NCBI GenBank assembly: GCA_034766995.1
Contig: CM068317.1
Coordinates: forward strand, 8,333,501-8,397,500
Direction: 5' to 3'
Source of the DNA: Acanthacorydalis orientalis
Lineage: Eukaryota > Arthropoda > Insecta > Megaloptera > Corydalidae
DNA length: 64,000 nucleotides
This document shows, one piece after another, positions 61,014 to 64,000 of this stretch. Position numbers and translations under genes: made by a program. The stretch's first letter is position 1; every line of letters begins with the position of its first letter. The notes under the pieces are model-generated. The model worked only from the letters and a program-made list of their open reading frames with translations, was not told where the DNA came from and searched no databases.

Positions 61014-62148
61014 TCGGCGAGATAAATAATGAATGAACTTAAGAGAAATACCATTTTGTCTGTTATGTTATTTTTCTTCGATATTTTGAACTTTTTGTAT
61101 CATTTGATTAAAATGAAAAATTAAATATTTTCAATTTTTTTCTATAAGATAAAAAATATTATTCACGTTAATTTTTTACTAATTGGTACTCGATTTTACA
61201 GTTTTTCAGGTAAACTTTTCTTAAGTAATTTAAACTAGACTTCTATAATTGTCTTTTTTAGATTTGAATTACTATGGCGATATATTTTTAATATCAATAT
61301 AATTGTTATAAAAAAGTAAATTACTAATAAATAACTTTTATTTTTTTATGAAAATCGTTAAATGAGGATGTAAATCATGTTACTACTTTTTGAAAAGATG
61401 AATATTAATCACTTATAATTTATTAATCACTTTGTTAAAAATCGACTTTCAATTTATAAAATTAAACTTTTTTAATAGTAATATAAATTTGTAAGCATAG
61501 AATAAAAAATCACTTGTAAAGTAATATCATTGAATAAATTTACAATCTTCTGTATTTAAAATCTTTAGGTGCATAACTATTCAGAAAAATAGATAAACAA
61601 TATCTAAAGTGGATATTTTAATTTTAAAAAATAACTATTTTAAGAATGCTACGTTAAAAGTTAATATTAATCAAATGGAATATAAATATTAAAAACTGTT
61701 ATGATTTTATATCGAAATGAGTAAAATTATTTATTTAATAACAATGTTATTAAATACATAATTTATTGTTCTGTTGATTGTTTATTTTTAACATGACATA
61801 AATATTCAAAATATTCACTCCCTTAATGAAAGGTTAAGCTTCTCTACAATACTGGATTCAAATCATGACACATTGGTCAGTAACCCATCTTATTTGCCTC
61901 TTGGTTATGACTGCCAATTTTTTTTACCTTAACTCGTTTTAAAGAAGGTCAATAAAAAACTCAACAGAAGGTATTTAAATTTTTGTTTGTTATTTAAAAA
62001 ATAACCCCAAAAAATATAATTATAATAATAAATGATGGGAGTATAATTTATTTATTAAATATTTCTCTTGAAATAGTTTATAGTGAACAACACGTTTTTT
62101 TAAAGCTGATTCCATGCGTTATGCTAACTGTAATAAGAATTGAAATAA
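61014..62148. other. AT-rich sequence, nothing identified
   Basis: No feature recognised. Confidence 0.6.
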
Positions 62149-62152
62149 TATA

Positions 62153-62227
<75 letters not shown>
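62149..62227. repeat. (TA)n microsatellite
   Basis: About 38 TA units, one of the longest pure tracts of the window. Confidence 0.95.
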
Positions 62228-62231
<4 letters not shown>

Positions 62232-62671
62232 TGCTAAATCATATTTTATGTGAATTATACTCCGTTGATGTCGATTTCACTGAACTATATATCGAGTTAA
62301 AGTCGTTAAAACAATATTTTATAAAATTAATATGGAAAAAACATATATCGCATGAAAATACCTCAATAACTTGTCGAAAGTGATCTCAGAGAACTTTTTC
62401 TCAATTTATATATCTCATTGAACATTTTTGTAATCATTCCCGTTCAAATTAATTCAGTGAAACGAAAGTTTTGAAATTAAATATTATTACGAATAATCGC
62501 TAAGAACTAACAAACTATTAATAAATTAATTAATTAACACTCCTTTACATAGATTTTAATGAATAGTTCAACCGTTAAATTATAATAAATGAGTAAACTT
62601 AATAAAAAAACAAATTGATTTTTTTTGTATTATTCTTAATTAAATACTCTGTAATATGTAAACAGTATTTT

Positions 62672-62674
<3 letters not shown>
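62228..62674. other. AT-rich sequence, nothing identified
   Basis: No feature recognised. Confidence 0.6.

Positions 62675-62703
<29 letters not shown>
62675..62703. repeat. (TA)n microsatellite
   Basis: About 14 TA units. Confidence 0.95.
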
Positions 62704-62709
<6 letters not shown>

Positions 62710-62883
62710 AAAATATACAAAAAACTATAGTTGTCTACTTGCTTTTAAATGTTTTTGTAAACGAAACCAAAAAGTATCCGTCATCTGGAGCACTAAAAAT
62801 TCTCACTAGGGATCTGTAAGTTTAATTTATTTGTATATCATTTTTTATTGAAAAAGTTGAATTTATCTCTAGATTTTTTCTGA

Positions 62884-62886
<3 letters not shown>

Positions 62887-62930
<44 letters not shown>

Positions 62931-62932
62931 GT
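62887..62932. repeat. (TA)n microsatellite
   Basis: About 20 TA units with one TGTA variant. Confidence 0.95.
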
Positions 62933-63099
62933 TTATAATTATAATATTTATCATTTAAGGATCCATTGATGCAATAAGAAAATTTACAATTTATTTCAAT
63001 TTAAATGACCTGCTTCTTTTATTTCTAATGTATTTTGTGATATTCTTACTTATTCGTTTATTCTGGGCCCTTCTTTGTGCACATATAATTAAAATAATA

Positions 63100-63666
63100 T
63101 TAGATTGGTAGAAAAATAATTTTTGAATTTCCTAGCTATAATAATATAAATATAATTAAGTTATCCAGAACTGTTGGATGACTAACGCCTAACTTTGGCA
63201 CAAGATTTTGAATTGTTGTAGTGTTGAATTGGTGTATTTTGTGTTGGTTTTGATTCAATTAACGTTTTCAGTTGATCGTTATTCATTGAAAAAGGACGCC
63301 CACGTCCTTCTTCATTTTCAAGACTCACGTCCTCGGCACGAAATTTTTGAAACCACTATTGCACCGTACGATCCTTAACAGTGTCCATATCAAAAGGATC
63401 GTTTAATTAATGAGCATTTTCTGCTGTTTTACCACCTGTTTTGTCACAAAAATTGATCTTATTTGCTTCTTTTCCATCTTTAATTCAATAGCCCAATTTA
63501 AAGCAAAGTTAGTAATAAAAACAAAATCGATATTACCAAAATACAGACTAGAAATTCACTTTAAAATGATATTAACATGAACATGATGAAATGACGCTTT
63601 AATTGAAAAAAAATTAAGGTTAAAATTTAAAAAATAAAATCCGTAATTATATTCCTACCAACCTAA
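63100..63666 (-). mobile_element. Internally deleted cecropia-type mariner (567 bp), minus strand
   Basis: Plus-strand left TTAGATTGGTAGAAAAATAA after TA (63098-63099). The right end is an inverted repeat finishing ACCTAA before TA (63667-63668). The minus strand encodes the transposase N-terminus, with matches to VQ*WFQKF, GRPFSMNNDQLKTLIE and SHPTVLD. The segment just inside the left TIR differs from the other copies (63135-63165), so part of the shared 3' untranslated region is replaced or diverged. Confidence 0.9.
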
Positions 63667-63668
63667 TA

Positions 63669-64000
63669 AATATTATAAATATCTGAATAAGACAAAAATA
63701 TTGTGGTAGGAATTTCAAATAGGAATAAGTCATGTTATTTACTATTTTCACTCTTTAAACTATGTTTGAAAGTTTTTATTAATGAAAAGAATGGATTCAA
63801 TAAGAAGAAATATGAACAAAGTACGAATTCCTCATTAGAAAATTTAAATCTATAAACTTATTCTTAAGAGTCTAATTTAATTTTACACACATATTTTTTC
63901 CTAAAAGGGAGAATTTATATTTTATTCAAATTCCGATAATGCTCGACAATCTATTATAATTAATATATAAATATTTTATTTAAATTAAGAACGGATTCCT
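63669..64000. other. AT-rich sequence, nothing identified
   Basis: No feature recognised up to the window end. Confidence 0.6.

Noticed and set aside
61830..61880. GGATTCAAATC resembling a tRNA or SINE B box
   Set aside because: No matching A box at the right distance and no cloverleaf pairing visible.

Overview
This 64 kb window looks like AT-rich nuclear DNA from an insect, most probably a hymenopteran. That is an inference from the base composition, the very many (TA)n tracts, short CpG-rich islands in an AT desert, and the mixture of mariner, Tigger/pogo, piggyBac, RTE-like and LTR remnants. I found no complete protein-coding gene, no rRNA or tRNA gene and no CRISPR array. Nearly all open frames longer than 60 codons are translations of TA microsatellites (YIYIYI repeats) or chance frames. 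The window is best read as intergenic DNA or the inside of one or more very large introns.

Transposon fossils are the best supported content. (1) Several copies of a cecropia-type (Hsmar1-like) mariner, with ends TTAGGTTGGTRGAAAAATAA and TA target duplications: 2906, 3158-3734, 3990-4153, 18203-19157, 46086-46642, 59384-59950 and 63100-63666. The near-complete ones are about 560-575 bp and keep only the N-terminal DNA-binding part of the transposase, so they are deletion derivatives. (2) A second mariner family of four 3'-terminal fragments (10005, 11356, 32130, 53186). (3) An almost full-length irritans-type mariner pseudogene (55331-56321). (4) Another mariner pseudogene on the minus strand (49580-50590). 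(5) A Tigger/pogo-like deletion derivative with intact ends (9380-9934). (6) A piggyBac-like relic flanked by TTAA (20753-21471). (7) A 416 bp solo LTR (18229-18644) nested inside a mariner end. (8) Two RTE-like 3' tails (9066, 31040). (9) A foldback element (5217-5418). (10) Two unclassified interspersed repeat families: A with three copies, B with two.

More complex, CpG-containing islands stand out at about 1.83-2.2, 7.85-8.15, 19.9-20.37, 22.1-22.4, 25.7-26.03, 29.55-29.95, 34.58-35.06, 40.63-41.0, 44.87-45.1 and 60.67-60.91 kb. They are candidates for promoters, enhancers or 5' exons. The 34.9 kb island has one CCAAT box, three inverted CCAAT boxes and a TATA box. The 13.15 kb site looks like a 35-nt exon with a strong acceptor and donor, ending in ATG. 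The 60.8 kb island contains a 31-codon open start followed by a donor. The 29.77 and 34.64 kb islands share a 22/23 identical motif. All exon and promoter calls are predictions from sequence signals alone.

The rest is AT-rich sequence broken by more than 40 (TA)n or compound microsatellites, in which I see nothing else identifiable.
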